Origin: an uncultured Oscillospiraceae bacterium
Lineage (GTDB): Bacteria > Bacillota > Clostridia > Oscillospirales > Oscillospiraceae
Reading direction: 5' to 3'
Assembly: GCA_934597535.1 (NCBI GenBank)
Contig: CAKTRT010000002.1
Coordinates: 15,381 to 79,380 of the forward strand
Length of the DNA stretch: 64,000 bases
Positions 15,663 to 23,937 of the stretch are shown here, piece by piece (within the stretch, counting starts at the first letter, position 1; every line of letters starts with the position of its first letter). The notes beneath the pieces are model-generated. The model saw only the letters and a list, made by a program, of their open reading frames with translations, was not told the origin of the DNA and did not search any database. Made by a program: the position numbers and the translations under genes.

Positions 15663-17204
15663 TCAGCGCCTGCGTGGGATCAGCAGCAGCTTTCCGACTG
15701 CCGCTGCAGCTTCCTCGTTGAGCTCGTTGGCTGTCAGGATCGCATCGACTGTCGTGCGGTACTGTTTGGCGATGTCCCAGAGCCGCTCGCCCTGCTTCAT
15801 GGCGCGCAGCACGAGCGAAGGAGCGTTTGGATCGGTCTCGCCGTCCGGGTCCGCCTGCAATGCCACCAGACACGGATAGCAAGGCGCTTGGGCGGCGCTG
15901 AGCGTAAATCGAACAGGAAAACGCAGTTCCACGCCATCTGTGCCGACGGCGGTGGAGACATCGAGCGCGCACACGCGCTGCACGCTGATGCGCCCAGCGG
16001 CTGGAAGGTCTGTCTTCATCAGCACCTCTACACGGCGCTCGGAGAGCAGCGGCGCGTCATTTTCGTCCAGATAGAGCACGCGCAGAGCGGCTGCGGCGTG
16101 CAGTTCAGCATTTTCGCCGCTGCCGCTGATGCCTGCGCTGCTAAAGCAGATATCAGTGGAGAGAATGCTTTTGACCTCTGCGCCGGTCTCCAACTTTTCC
16201 CGCACGATCTGCTCGCGCGTGAAAAACGCCGGCTCTCCGGAAACCTCGATATTTTCGAGCTTTGCGCTCAGAGCACAGCTCGTGCTGTAAAGATCGGCAA
16301 CGCAGCAGATGCTGCGCTGCTCACTGAGCACGGCGAATGCATTGAGTGTCAGCTTCAGCGAGATCATGCGGCCATTATCCGGCTCGCTTTCACTGCCGAT
16401 ACGAACCTCAGCTCCTGTCAGGCGCAGCGACGCACGAGCCGAGATGTCGCCGGCATCTTCAGCAAGACCGTCGAGGATCTGGGAAAACGGCAGTTCGCTG
16501 CCGGCTTGTGTGATATTGCCCTCGGCATCGAGATAGAGCGACTCGAACAGCACCAGTCCTTTGAGGATCAGCTTGCTGCCAACTGCTTTGCAGTCGCTTA
16601 GCCGCAGCGCATACTTGGTGCGCAGCAGTTCCCGGATCGGCTCCTTGGTCCCGGAGACCATGATCTCATCGGAGAAGGTAAAATCCTTTTCCCGGATGGC
16701 GCGGATCATCGGGATCTCCCGTTTTTCGCACAACGTTTCGATACCGTAGTCCTCCTGCCCGGCAACACCGCTGCATACTGTCAGGGTGCAGGGGGCATAG
16801 GGCGTCAGTGTCAGTTCTACACCGACACGGGTAAATACTTTGCGCGGATTGAGCATATGTACGTCAGGCGCACAGATATGTCCCTCCAGACAGCTGTCCG
16901 CCGCGCCTTCGCCGGCCCGTCCGTCCATCGTATAGTCCAGTGGGAGCGTATACTCAAACGAACGCAGCCCCTGCACCTCCTCAGCTGTATAGAGCAGCGT
17001 CACGCGGATCTGCCCTGTCACATTTACGCGCCCGTCCGTGATCTCGCGGCCGCGCAGGAACAGGCAGCCGTGCGCTTCCACGATACGGACGATATCCGGC
17101 AGATAGTCCGGTATGATCGTTTCCGCTGTTTCCTCATGCGTGTCGTTCAGCTGCGGCAGTGCGCGGCAGCAGGCAAAGCGCTCCTTTTTCAATTCCAGCT
17201 CCAT
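15663..17204 (-). CDS. sipL: SPOCS (DUF3794)/LysM protein, SipL-like SpoIVA-interacting protein
   Basis: A 513-residue protein with repeated DUF3794/SPOCS modules over about 30-460 and a C-terminal LysM domain (MKQGERLWDIAKQYRTTV..., about 463-510). This is the architecture of Clostridioides SipL, which binds SpoIVA through its LysM domain and is needed for coat attachment. It lies 18 nt upstream of spoIVA on the same strand, which supports the assignment. No signal peptide is seen, as expected for a mother-cell cytosolic coat factor. The alternative is a generic DUF3794/LysM protein. Confidence 0.85.
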   Translation of the reverse strand: MELELKKERFACCRALPQLNDTHEETAETIIPDYLPDIVRIVEAHGCLFLRGREITDGRVNVTGQIRVTLLYTAEEVQGLRSFEYTLPLDYTMDGRAGEGAADSCLEGHICAPDVHMLNPRKVFTRVGVELTLTPYAPCTLTVCSGVAGQEDYGIETLCEKREIPMIRAIREKDFTFSDEIMVSGTKEPIRELLRTKYALRLSDCKAVGSKLILKGLVLFESLYLDAEGNITQAGSELPFSQILDGLAEDAGDISARASLRLTGAEVRIGSESEPDNGRMISLKLTLNAFAVLSEQRSICCVADLYSTSCALSAKLENIEVSGEPAFFTREQIVREKLETGAEVKSILSTDICFSSAGISGSGENAELHAAAALRVLYLDENDAPLLSERRVEVLMKTDLPAAGRISVQRVCALDVSTAVGTDGVELRFPVRFTLSAAQAPCYPCLVALQADPDGETDPNAPSLVLRAMKQGERLWDIAKQYRTTVDAILTANELNEEAAAAVGKLLLIPRRR

Positions 17205-17260
17205 GGCAGTTCTCCCCTTCGGTTCAGTAGTTACTGCACTGTATGCCGGAAGGACGCGCG

Positions 17261-17341
17261 TTATGCGTTCTCTTTTACGCCAAACACATGCCGCAGCAGC
17301 GAGCTGAGCATTTTGGGAGACTTCCAGACGACGATCTTCAT
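17261..17341 (-). CDS. spoVM: Stage V sporulation protein M (26 aa)
   Basis: A 26-codon frame starting MKIVVWKSPKMLSS, preceded by AGGAGGG at ideal spacing. SpoVM is a 26-residue amphipathic helix that recognises the curved forespore membrane and recruits SpoIVA. Length, the N-terminal M-K pattern, Pro9 and the C-terminal charged tail all match. It is too short for ordinary ORF calling and is easily missed. It lies 56 nt upstream of sipL. Confidence 0.88.
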   Translation of the reverse strand: MKIVVWKSPKMLSSLLRHVFGVKENA

Positions 17342-17354
17342 ATCATAATCCCTC

Positions 17355-17543
17355 CTAAAATCTGCGCAAGCAGCCGATCCCGCAGAAGATGAGCAGAAAG
17401 GCGACCAGAAACATCAGCGCGCCCACCGGAAAGATCGCAACGATAAAGATGCCAAGTCCAAGCATCAGCGCGCACAGCCCAATCCCGCGCCACGGGCCGC
17501 ACGGCGGCGGTCCCGGCGGCCGCGCTCCCTGATTTGGATACAT
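17355..17543 (-). CDS. Small proline-rich N-terminus/two-helix membrane protein
   Basis: A 62-residue protein. A Pro/Gly-rich N-terminus (NQGARPPGPPPCGP) is followed by two adjacent hydrophobic helices (about 21-37 and 39-58) and a basic end (CLRRF). It has a good RBS (GGAGGG) and lies 13 nt upstream of spoVM, so it is probably a sporulation membrane protein of the same operon. No named family is recognised. Confidence 0.65.
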   Translation of the reverse strand: MYPNQGARPPGPPPCGPWRGIGLCALMLGLGIFIVAIFPVGALMFLVAFLLIFCGIGCLRRF

Positions 17544-17648
17544 ATCGATCCCTCCCTCTCTCTCAACCTTTGCTGCTCCATTCTATACAAAGGGCATGGA
17601 TCGTGTTACCGCTTTATCAAGGCAAAGCGACAAACTTTCCTGCAACGC

Positions 17649-17677
17649 TTGACTTTTTTACCGCTATGTGCAATAAC
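17649..17677 (+). promoter_or_regulatory. Sigma-A promoter of the aminotransferase
   Basis: TTGACT (17649-17654), 17-nt spacer, AATAAC (17672-17677), 64 nt before the ATG. Confidence 0.5.
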
Positions 17678-17741
17678 TGAAGCATTATTTGGCGGTCCTG
17701 CGCGTTCACGCAAGTCCGCATCGGAAAGGACGGCATATCCC

Positions 17742-18905
17742 ATGCAGGAAATGAGCAGCAGAAACCGCTTTTTCACCGATTCTGTCATCCGCAGGATGAC
17801 ACGCATCTCTCATGAATGCGGTGCGATCAATCTGGCGCAGGGCTACCCTGACTTTGACCCACCCAAAGAGATGACGGATCGTCTCGCGGTCGTGAGCCAC
17901 GAGGGTCCTCACCAATACGCCATTACGATGGGTGCGCCGAATTACCGCGCGGCTCTCGCGCGCAAGTGCGGGCATTTCATGGGCCGTACCATTGATCCGG
18001 AAACGGAGATCGTGGCGACGATCGGCTCAACGGAGGCGATGGTGGACAGTATCTTCGCCCTGACTGACCCGGGCGACCGGATCGTAATGTTCTCGCCCTT
18101 TTTCGAGAACTACCGCGCACAGGCCATTATGGCAGGCTGTGAACCGGTCTTTGTCCCGCTGGACCCGCCGACGTTTTCCTTCGACCCCAACGTGCTGGAG
18201 GATGCGTTCCGCGGCGGTGCAAAGGCCATCATTATCTGCAATCCATCGAACCCCAGCGGCAAAGTCTTCACCGAAGAAGAGCTCAGGACGATCGCGGATC
18301 TCTGTATCCGCTACGATGTCTATGCCATCATGGACGAGGTCTACGAGCATATCATCTATGACGGCCGCAAGCATGTTTATATGAACAGCCTGCCCGGCAT
18401 GTGGGAGCGCACCATCTCCTGCTCATCGCTTTCCAAAACTTATTCGATCACAGGCTGGCGGCTCGGCTACGCCATCGCACCGGAGAATATCATGACGCGC
18501 ATTCGCCAGTATCATGACTTCAACGCTGTGGGCTGTGCTTCTCCGCTGATGGAGGCCGCCATTGCAGGTCTTGAACTGCCGCAGAGCTACTACGATGAGT
18601 TCGGCGCGCATTACGCGCATATGAAGAAGATCTTTACCGACGGCCTGCGCGAGATCGGCATCCCGTTTACTGATCCCGAGGGCGCTTACTTTGTGCTGGC
18701 GGATATCTCTCCCTATCTCAAAAAAGGACAGAGCGACCTTGATTTCTGTGAGCAGCTTGCCCGGAAAGCGGGGGTGGCTGCCGTGCCCGGAAGCTCGTTT
18801 TTCAGCGAACCGATCAATCATATTGTCCGCCTGCACTTTGCCAAGAAGGATGAAACGCTGTATGCTGCGCTGGATCGGCTGAATCGTATCAAGAATATGG
18901 TGTAA
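17742..18905 (+). CDS. Class I/II pyridoxal-phosphate aminotransferase
   Basis: A 387-residue fold-type I aminotransferase. It has the substrate-loop motif INLAQGYPDFDPP, NPSNPSGKVF, DEVYEHIIYDG and the PLP lysine in SSLSKTYSITGWRLGY (about 235). The start is the ATG at 17742, 11 nt after AAAGGA; the longer frame from 17649 runs through the promoter. The specificity (aspartate/aromatic, kynurenine or methionine-type) cannot be decided. It is monocistronic and ends in a strong palindromic terminator. Confidence 0.9.
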   Translation: MQEMSSRNRFFTDSVIRRMTRISHECGAINLAQGYPDFDPPKEMTDRLAVVSHEGPHQYAITMGAPNYRAALARKCGHFMGRTIDPETEIVATIGSTEAMVDSIFALTDPGDRIVMFSPFFENYRAQAIMAGCEPVFVPLDPPTFSFDPNVLEDAFRGGAKAIIICNPSNPSGKVFTEEELRTIADLCIRYDVYAIMDEVYEHIIYDGRKHVYMNSLPGMWERTISCSSLSKTYSITGWRLGYAIAPENIMTRIRQYHDFNAVGCASPLMEAAIAGLELPQSYYDEFGAHYAHMKKIFTDGLREIGIPFTDPEGAYFVLADISPYLKKGQSDLDFCEQLARKAGVAAVPGSSFFSEPINHIVRLHFAKKDETLYAALDRLNRIKNMV

Positions 18906-18959
18906 TTTTTCCGCATAGCGAAAACGGGATAGCGGCGCCGCAGGTGCTGCGCCAATCAA

Positions 18960-18999
18960 AAAGTGGGGCATTCTCTCACATGAGAGAATGCCCCACTTT
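18960..18999. terminator. 40-nt perfect palindrome (repeat copy 2)
   Basis: AAAGTGGGG-CATTCTCTCA-CA-TGAGAGAATG-CCCCACTTT is a perfect 40-nt palindrome 55 nt after the aminotransferase stop. It has the same centre and total length as 155-194 with only the outer arm changed and compensated, so it is a dispersed repeat used as a terminator. Confidence 0.8.
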
Positions 19000-19073
19000 A
19001 TTCGCTCCCCTGCGCGGCACAGGGATAACTCCGGTAACCGTCAAAACTGAGGGCGGCTGGATAGACATGGGAC

Positions 19074-19111
19074 AATAGTGTCGGGAAGTTTCGCAACTTC
19101 CCGACACTATT
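19074..19111. repeat. 17-bp perfect inverted repeat next to the IS66 remnant
   Basis: AATAGTGTCGGGAAGTT (19074-19090) pairs perfectly with 19095-19111 around TCGC. It lies 25 bp before the IS66 tnpA remnant. It may be a terminator or a small non-autonomous element; its origin is not clear. Confidence 0.65.
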
Positions 19112-19135
19112 ATAACGCTCAGGGGTGTACAGCAA

Positions 19136-19483
19136 ATGACGAGCGATGTACTGAAACACAAAGCCAAGAAGCGGGAATGAGGTATGGCTATACAGGACTG
19201 CCGCAGCAGCAGACTTTCCGTAAGTGAATGCTGCCGGCAGCAAGAAGTTGCGACATCGACCTATTCCCGCTGGGCGCGGGGACTTCTGACGGGAGTGCGG
19301 AGAAGCGAAATACCACCATCAACCGCTGTGACCTTTGCGGAACTTCCGGCACAGAAACAGATGTCTCGCAACGCTGCGGAACGTTCCGCCACACTGCGTA
19401 TCGGGGATGTCAGTCTGGACATTTACTCCGGGCGCGATGCGGAACAGCTGAAAATGCTGGTGAAATTGATGCGCCCATGCTGA
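19136..19483 (+). pseudogene. tnpA: IS66-family accessory gene tnpA, broken by an in-frame TGA
   Basis: From the ATG at 19136 the frame reads MTSDVLKHKAKKRE, then TGA (19178-19180), then continues in the same frame as GMAIQDCRSSRLSVSECCRQQ...STYSRWARGLL, ending ATLRIGDVSLDIYSGRDAEQLKMLVKLM. This is the usual IS66 TnpA pattern, where a Trp (TGG) follows the Glu; TGG to TGA explains the stop. An internal ATG at 19184 allows a 99-residue product. No tnpB or tnpC is present, so the IS is a fragment. It ends 10 bp before the convergent rsgA stop. Confidence 0.8.
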
Positions 19484-19492
19484 ACGTAAGCG

Positions 19493-20407
19493 TCAAATGT
19501 AGCCGCGAATAAAAGGCCGCCGCTGGACGCCCGCGTTCCATTCGCGCAGATCCTTGAATTCGTCATATAACCGGCAATAGCTTTCGTGCCGCCCCCTGAC
19601 GATCTTTCCGTCTGCCACGGCCTGCCGCACAGCGCAGCCCTTTTCCTTCGTGTGGCTGCATCCGACAAACCGGCAGTCGCCAAGATACGGTGCAAAATCC
19701 GGAAAGCACTCCGGCAGATGCTCCTTAAGCGCAAGCTCCACGCTCTCAGCTTCAAACGAGGAAAAGCCCGGCGTGTCGATGATCTCTGCGCCGCAGGACA
19801 GCTCGTAAAGCTCAACATGGCGCGTGGTGTGCCGTCCGCGACCGAGCGCCTGGCTCACCTCGCCCGTCTTGAGCGACATGCCGGGGTCAAGCGCGTTCAG
19901 GATGCTTGACTTGCCGACGCCGGAATTCCCAGTGACCGCCGAAAGCCTTCCAGCCAGCTCCGCGCGCAGAAGCTCCAGATTTTCGCCCGTCTCAGCGCTG
20001 ACGCAGACAGTGCGAAAGCCCGCGCTTTCATAATATTCACGCAGCGCATCCGCCGGATCCAAGTCGCATTTGTTGATGCAGATCAGCACATCACAGCCCT
20101 TGAGCGCGGCGATCGCCGTCATGCGGTCAACTAAATATGGGTCAGTTTTTGGGATCGCCTGCGAGCAGACGATGACCATCTGGTCAATGTTCGCAACGCT
20201 TGGGCGGTCGAAGCTGTTTCGGCGCGGCAAAATTTCATCGATGCGTCCCTCACCGCCGCCGAGCGCGCAGCAGACCACACCGTCTCCCACAAGCGGAGAA
20301 ATGCCTTCGCGGCGGAATTTTCCGCGCGCCTTGCAGGTAAGGAGTTCCCCGTCATCGCATTTCACATAGTAAAAGCCGCTCAACGCGCGCTGGATCCTTC
20401 CTCTCAC
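19493..20407 (-). CDS. rsgA: Ribosome small-subunit-dependent GTPase A
   Basis: A 304-residue circularly permuted GTPase that assists late 30S assembly. An OB fold (about 1-65) is followed by G4 CINKCDLD, the P-loop GNSGVGKSS, G3 DTPGFSSF and a C-terminal zinc knuckle (CRFVGCSHTKEKGCAV). Its ATG overlaps the prkC stop by 4 nt. It ends the long housekeeping operon, as in other Bacillota where rsgA follows prkC. Confidence 0.95.
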   Translation of the reverse strand: MRGRIQRALSGFYYVKCDDGELLTCKARGKFRREGISPLVGDGVVCCALGGGEGRIDEILPRRNSFDRPSVANIDQMVIVCSQAIPKTDPYLVDRMTAIAALKGCDVLICINKCDLDPADALREYYESAGFRTVCVSAETGENLELLRAELAGRLSAVTGNSGVGKSSILNALDPGMSLKTGEVSQALGRGRHTTRHVELYELSCGAEIIDTPGFSSFEAESVELALKEHLPECFPDFAPYLGDCRFVGCSHTKEKGCAVRQAVADGKIVRGRHESYCRLYDEFKDLREWNAGVQRRPFIRGYI

Positions 20408-22155
20408 GGCGCTGCCTCTCCATCGTCGGACGCATCGCCCGCACTGCTGCCCACAGGGCCGGCACTGATAACAAAGCTGATCTTTGTCCCCTCTGTTACC
20501 AGTGTCTCCGGATCGATGCTCTGCTCAAGCACGACACCGGAAGCAACCAATCCGTCCGGACGAGAGGTGACCTCGCTGACGATCAGTCCGGACTGCGTAG
20601 CGAGCTGCCGCGCAGTTTCGATATCAATACCAGTGAAGGTCAACACCTTTACAGGTTGCTTCTCCGGTCCCTTGCTGACGACCAGCGTTACGGTATCGCC
20701 TTCGTGCAAAGTCTCGCCAAGCTCTGGGATGGTGCGGATGATATAGCCGGAGTTGATGGAATCGCTGTATTCCTCCACCGGCTCGCTGACAATCAGATCC
20801 AGATCGAGATTTTTGAGCTGAATGGTCGCATTGCGGTATTCCGTATTCACAAGGTTCGGCATCTTGTCGCTCTTGACGCCGCTGCTGATGAACACCGAGA
20901 TCACACGGTTGCCCTTTACGGTCTTCCCCTCTTCCGGAGACTGCTCGATGATCGTGCCGGCCTCGTACTCGCTTGCGCGCTGGCCGATCTGTTCGATCTC
21001 AAAGACTCCTTTGACCTGCGGATCCTCCTTTGCCTCGTCAAGCGTCATGCCGATCAGCTTTGGTACGACGAACTCTGTCTGCGCCGGCTCACTGCCAAAA
21101 ATGCTGCTGAAAACCGTATGCCACAGAAGCGCCGCCAGCACGACTGCGGCGATAACTGCGCCCGCGATCGTCAGTGCGCGGCGAAGCCCTCCCTTTTCTT
21201 CCGGCTCGTCTTCCGGTTCCTCCGCTGCGCGCTGTGTGCGCGGCGGCACTGCATGCACGGCGGGGATGTACTGCGTCGGCTCGTCCACAGTCTCACGGTG
21301 CAGATCCTCGATGGTGAAGTCGAGATCCACTTCCGGATTCTTGCGGAATTCCTCAAGGTCTGCAAGCATGGCATCGGCAGAGGGATAACGCTTATCCAGA
21401 TCGGATGCCATCGCCTTCATGCAGATCAGCTCCAGCGCCTCCGGCACCTCTGCGTTGACCTCGCGCGGCGAGAGCGGCACGGAGGATAAGTGCTGGATCG
21501 CAACGGAGACAGCGCTGTCCCCCTCAAACGGCAGGCGGCCCGTGAGCATTTCGTAGAGCACGACACCCGCGGAGTAGATGTCCGAGCGCGCGTCCGTGCG
21601 GTCGCCCCTCGCCTGCTCGGGCGACATGTAGTGCACCGAGCCGAGCGCCTCCTGCGTGAGCGTGTTGGCGGAGTTGGCGAGGCAGGCGATGCCGAAGTCA
21701 GCGACCTTGACGCTGCCGTCGCGAAGCACCATGATGTTCTGCGGCTTGATGTCGCGGTGGATGATGCCGCGCGAATGCGCGTGCGAGAGCGCCTTCATGA
21801 TCTGCGTGATGAAGTGCAGCGCCTCACGCCAGTTGAGCTGGCCGCGCCGCTCCATATACTGCTTGAGCGTGATGCCGTCGATCAGCTCCATCACGATATA
21901 TTCCGTTTCGCCGCGGCTCACGTCGTAAACCGAAACAATATTCGGATGCGAGAGCATCGCAACAGCCTGCGACTCATCGCGGAAGCGGCGGCGGAAATCG
22001 GCGTCCTCGGCAAGGTCGCTCTTGAGCACCTTGACCGCGACAAGACGGTTGAGCCGGTGGCACTTGGCCTTATAGACCACCGCCATGCCGCCGCTGCCGA
22101 TGACCTCGAGCAGCTCGTAGCGGTTATCGAGCATCTTCCCTATCATTTTATCCAT
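20404..22155 (-). CDS. prkC: PASTA-domain serine/threonine kinase
   Basis: A 583-residue membrane kinase that senses cell-wall fragments. The kinase domain (1-270) has [21 protein letters not shown] and [10 protein letters not shown] Pro/Glu-rich linker is followed by one membrane helix (about 325-350) and three extracellular PASTA repeats to about 565. The start is the ATG at 22155 giving [13 protein letters not shown]; the upstream extension to 22185 overlaps the phosphatase gene. The cognate phosphatase lies directly upstream. Confidence 0.95.
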   Translation of the reverse strand: MDKMIGKMLDNRYELLEVIGSGGMAVVYKAKCHRLNRLVAVKVLKSDLAEDADFRRRFRDESQAVAMLSHPNIVSVYDVSRGETEYIVMELIDGITLKQYMERRGQLNWREALHFITQIMKALSHAHSRGIIHRDIKPQNIMVLRDGSVKVADFGIACLANSANTLTQEALGSVHYMSPEQARGDRTDARSDIYSAGVVLYEMLTGRLPFEGDSAVSVAIQHLSSVPLSPREVNAEVPEALELICMKAMASDLDKRYPSADAMLADLEEFRKNPEVDLDFTIEDLHRETVDEPTQYIPAVHAVPPRTQRAAEEPEDEPEEKGGLRRALTIAGAVIAAVVLAALLWHTVFSSIFGSEPAQTEFVVPKLIGMTLDEAKEDPQVKGVFEIEQIGQRASEYEAGTIIEQSPEEGKTVKGNRVISVFISSGVKSDKMPNLVNTEYRNATIQLKNLDLDLIVSEPVEEYSDSINSGYIIRTIPELGETLHEGDTVTLVVSKGPEKQPVKVLTFTGIDIETARQLATQSGLIVSEVTSRPDGLVASGVVLEQSIDPETLVTEGTKISFVISAGPVGSSAGDASDDGEAAP

Positions 22156-22171
22156 ACCGTTCCCACCCCCT

Positions 22172-22903
22172 TTACTCGTGGTCAATGAGCACTGCCGTCA
22201 CATTGTCCGGCGCCCCCTGCGCCTTGGCCAGTGCAATCAGGTTCTGCAGGCTCTCGTCTGCGTTCCTGCCCATGCAGACAGCACGGCAGATCTCTGTATC
22301 CGTTGCCGTGACGACAAGGCCGTCCGTGCACAGCAGCAGCCTGTCCCCATGCGTAAAGCTGACCTCAAACGCATCGCAGCGCGCATTTTCCTCCGGGCCG
22401 AGCGCACGGGTGATAAGATTGCGGTTTGGGTGCGTGCGCGCCTCCTCGGCGGTGATGTTGCCATTCTCCACAAGCGTCTGCACGACACTGTGGTCGTGCG
22501 TGATGCGCGCAATGCCGCCTCCCCGGATCAGATAGGCGCGGCTGTCGCCGATGTTGCAGATCACGGCCGTCTGCTCTGTCGCCACAGCCGAAACGAGCGT
22601 TGTTCCCATGCCGTGACAGGACGGATCCTCCAGCGAACGGCGGTGAACGGCACTGTTCGCCTGCGCTATGCAGAACGAGGAAAGCTCCCGCAGCTGTTCA
22701 GCCGTCATATTCTCGCGCAGCAGCGTGCGCAGTTCATCCATGAACGTCTTCCCAGCAAGCGTACTTGCGATCTGCCCGCCTTCAACGCCGCCCATCCCGT
22801 CGCATACGACAGCGGCAAGATACCCATTCATTTGCTCGATGGAGAAAATGTCCTGATTCTCATGCCGCCGCAGACCAACGTCGGTTTTTCCGCAGGCTCT
22901 CAT
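22172..22903 (-). CDS. stp: PP2C-type serine/threonine phosphatase
   Basis: A 243-residue PPM phosphatase that reverses PrkC phosphorylation. Metal-binding motifs: VGLRRHENQD, VVCDGMGGVEGG, NIGDSRAYLI, LLCTDGL and GAPDNVTAVLI. It overlaps rlmN by 4 nt and is followed after 16 nt by prkC. Standard length and gene order. Confidence 0.95.
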   Translation of the reverse strand: MRACGKTDVGLRRHENQDIFSIEQMNGYLAAVVCDGMGGVEGGQIASTLAGKTFMDELRTLLRENMTAEQLRELSSFCIAQANSAVHRRSLEDPSCHGMGTTLVSAVATEQTAVICNIGDSRAYLIRGGGIARITHDHSVVQTLVENGNITAEEARTHPNRNLITRALGPEENARCDAFEVSFTHGDRLLLCTDGLVVTATDTEICRAVCMGRNADESLQNLIALAKAQGAPDNVTAVLIDHE

Positions 22904-23937
22904 TGTGCAGCCCCCTCTCTTGCTTTCATTTCCTTGCGCCGGAGCTGCCCGCAGCTGGCATCGATATCGCCGCCCAAGCTGCGGCGGACCGTCGCCGTCA
23001 GGCCGTGGGATTCAAGACGCTTCTGGAACGCCGCCACGCGCCTGCTCGGCTTGAACTCGCTCTCGACTACGTCGTTGAGCGGGATGAGGTTCACGTGACC
23101 TGGCATGCCGTGGATCTTCTGCGCCAAAAGGTCTGCCTGCCAGTCGTGGTCGTTCACGCCGTCGATCATCGCGTATTCAAACGAGATACGGCGGCCTGTC
23201 TTCTTAAAATAGCGGTGGCAGGCGGCGAACAGCTCCTCGACATCGTAAGCGTTGTTCACAGGCATGATGCGGCTGCGCGTTGCGCTGTCTGGCGCGTGGA
23301 GCGAAACGGACAGCGTGAGCTGCAGATTGTCCTCCGCGAGCGCATCGATCCCCGGCACCACGCCGCAGGTGGAAAGCGAAATGTGCCGCATGCCGATATT
23401 CATCCCGTCGGGATGGTTGACGAGCTCCAAAAAACGCAGCACATTTTCCCGGTTGTCCATTGGCTCGCCGATCCCCATGAGCACGATATTGGAGATCTCG
23501 CGTCCGGAGTCGAGCTGCGTGAAAAGCACCTGATCGAGCATTTCAGATGGTGTCAAGTCCCTTACCTTGCCAGCAAGCGTGGATGCGCAGAATTTGCAGC
23601 CCATGCGGCAGCCGACCTGCGAGGAAATACAGACCGTGTTGCCGTGGTGATAGAACATCAGCACCGTTTCGATGCAGTTACCGTCAGATAACTCCCAGAG
23701 GTACTTGATCGTCCCGTCGAGCCGCGACACCTGCTTGCGCGCAACCGTCGGAACGGTGATGTAATACGCCGTCCTGAGCTTTTCGCGTAGGGATCTTGGA
23801 ATATTCATCATCTCATCAAAATCGGCGATGCCGCGGTGAAGCCATGTGAAGACCTGCTTGCCGCGAAACGACGGCTCGCCCATTGCGCGCAGCGCCTCAG
23901 TGATCTCCGCAAGCGTCATTGACTTGATATCAGTCAT
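22900..23937 (-). CDS. rlmN: 23S rRNA/tRNA adenine C2-methyltransferase (radical SAM)
   Basis: A 345-residue radical-SAM enzyme methylating A2503 of 23S rRNA and A37 of tRNAs. The cluster motif GCRMGCKFCAS is present, with the GMGEPMDN SAM motif and the C-terminal catalytic cysteine in GGDIDASCGQL. The protein is RlmN and not Cfr because of its operon context. It overlaps rsmB by 8 nt. Confidence 0.95.
   Translation of the reverse strand: MTDIKSMTLAEITEALRAMGEPSFRGKQVFTWLHRGIADFDEMMNIPRSLREKLRTAYYITVPTVARKQVSRLDGTIKYLWELSDGNCIETVLMFYHHGNTVCISSQVGCRMGCKFCASTLAGKVRDLTPSEMLDQVLFTQLDSGREISNIVLMGIGEPMDNRENVLRFLELVNHPDGMNIGMRHISLSTCGVVPGIDALAEDNLQLTLSVSLHAPDSATRSRIMPVNNAYDVEELFAACHRYFKKTGRRISFEYAMIDGVNDHDWQADLLAQKIHGMPGHVNLIPLNDVVESEFKPSRRVAAFQKRLESHGLTATVRRSLGGDIDASCGQLRRKEMKAREGAAQ

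Noticed and set aside
19178-19180. In-frame TGA as a selenocysteine codon in the IS66 tnpA
   Set aside because: IS66 TnpA proteins normally have Trp at this place, and TGG to TGA is one base; the gene is a remnant without its partners.
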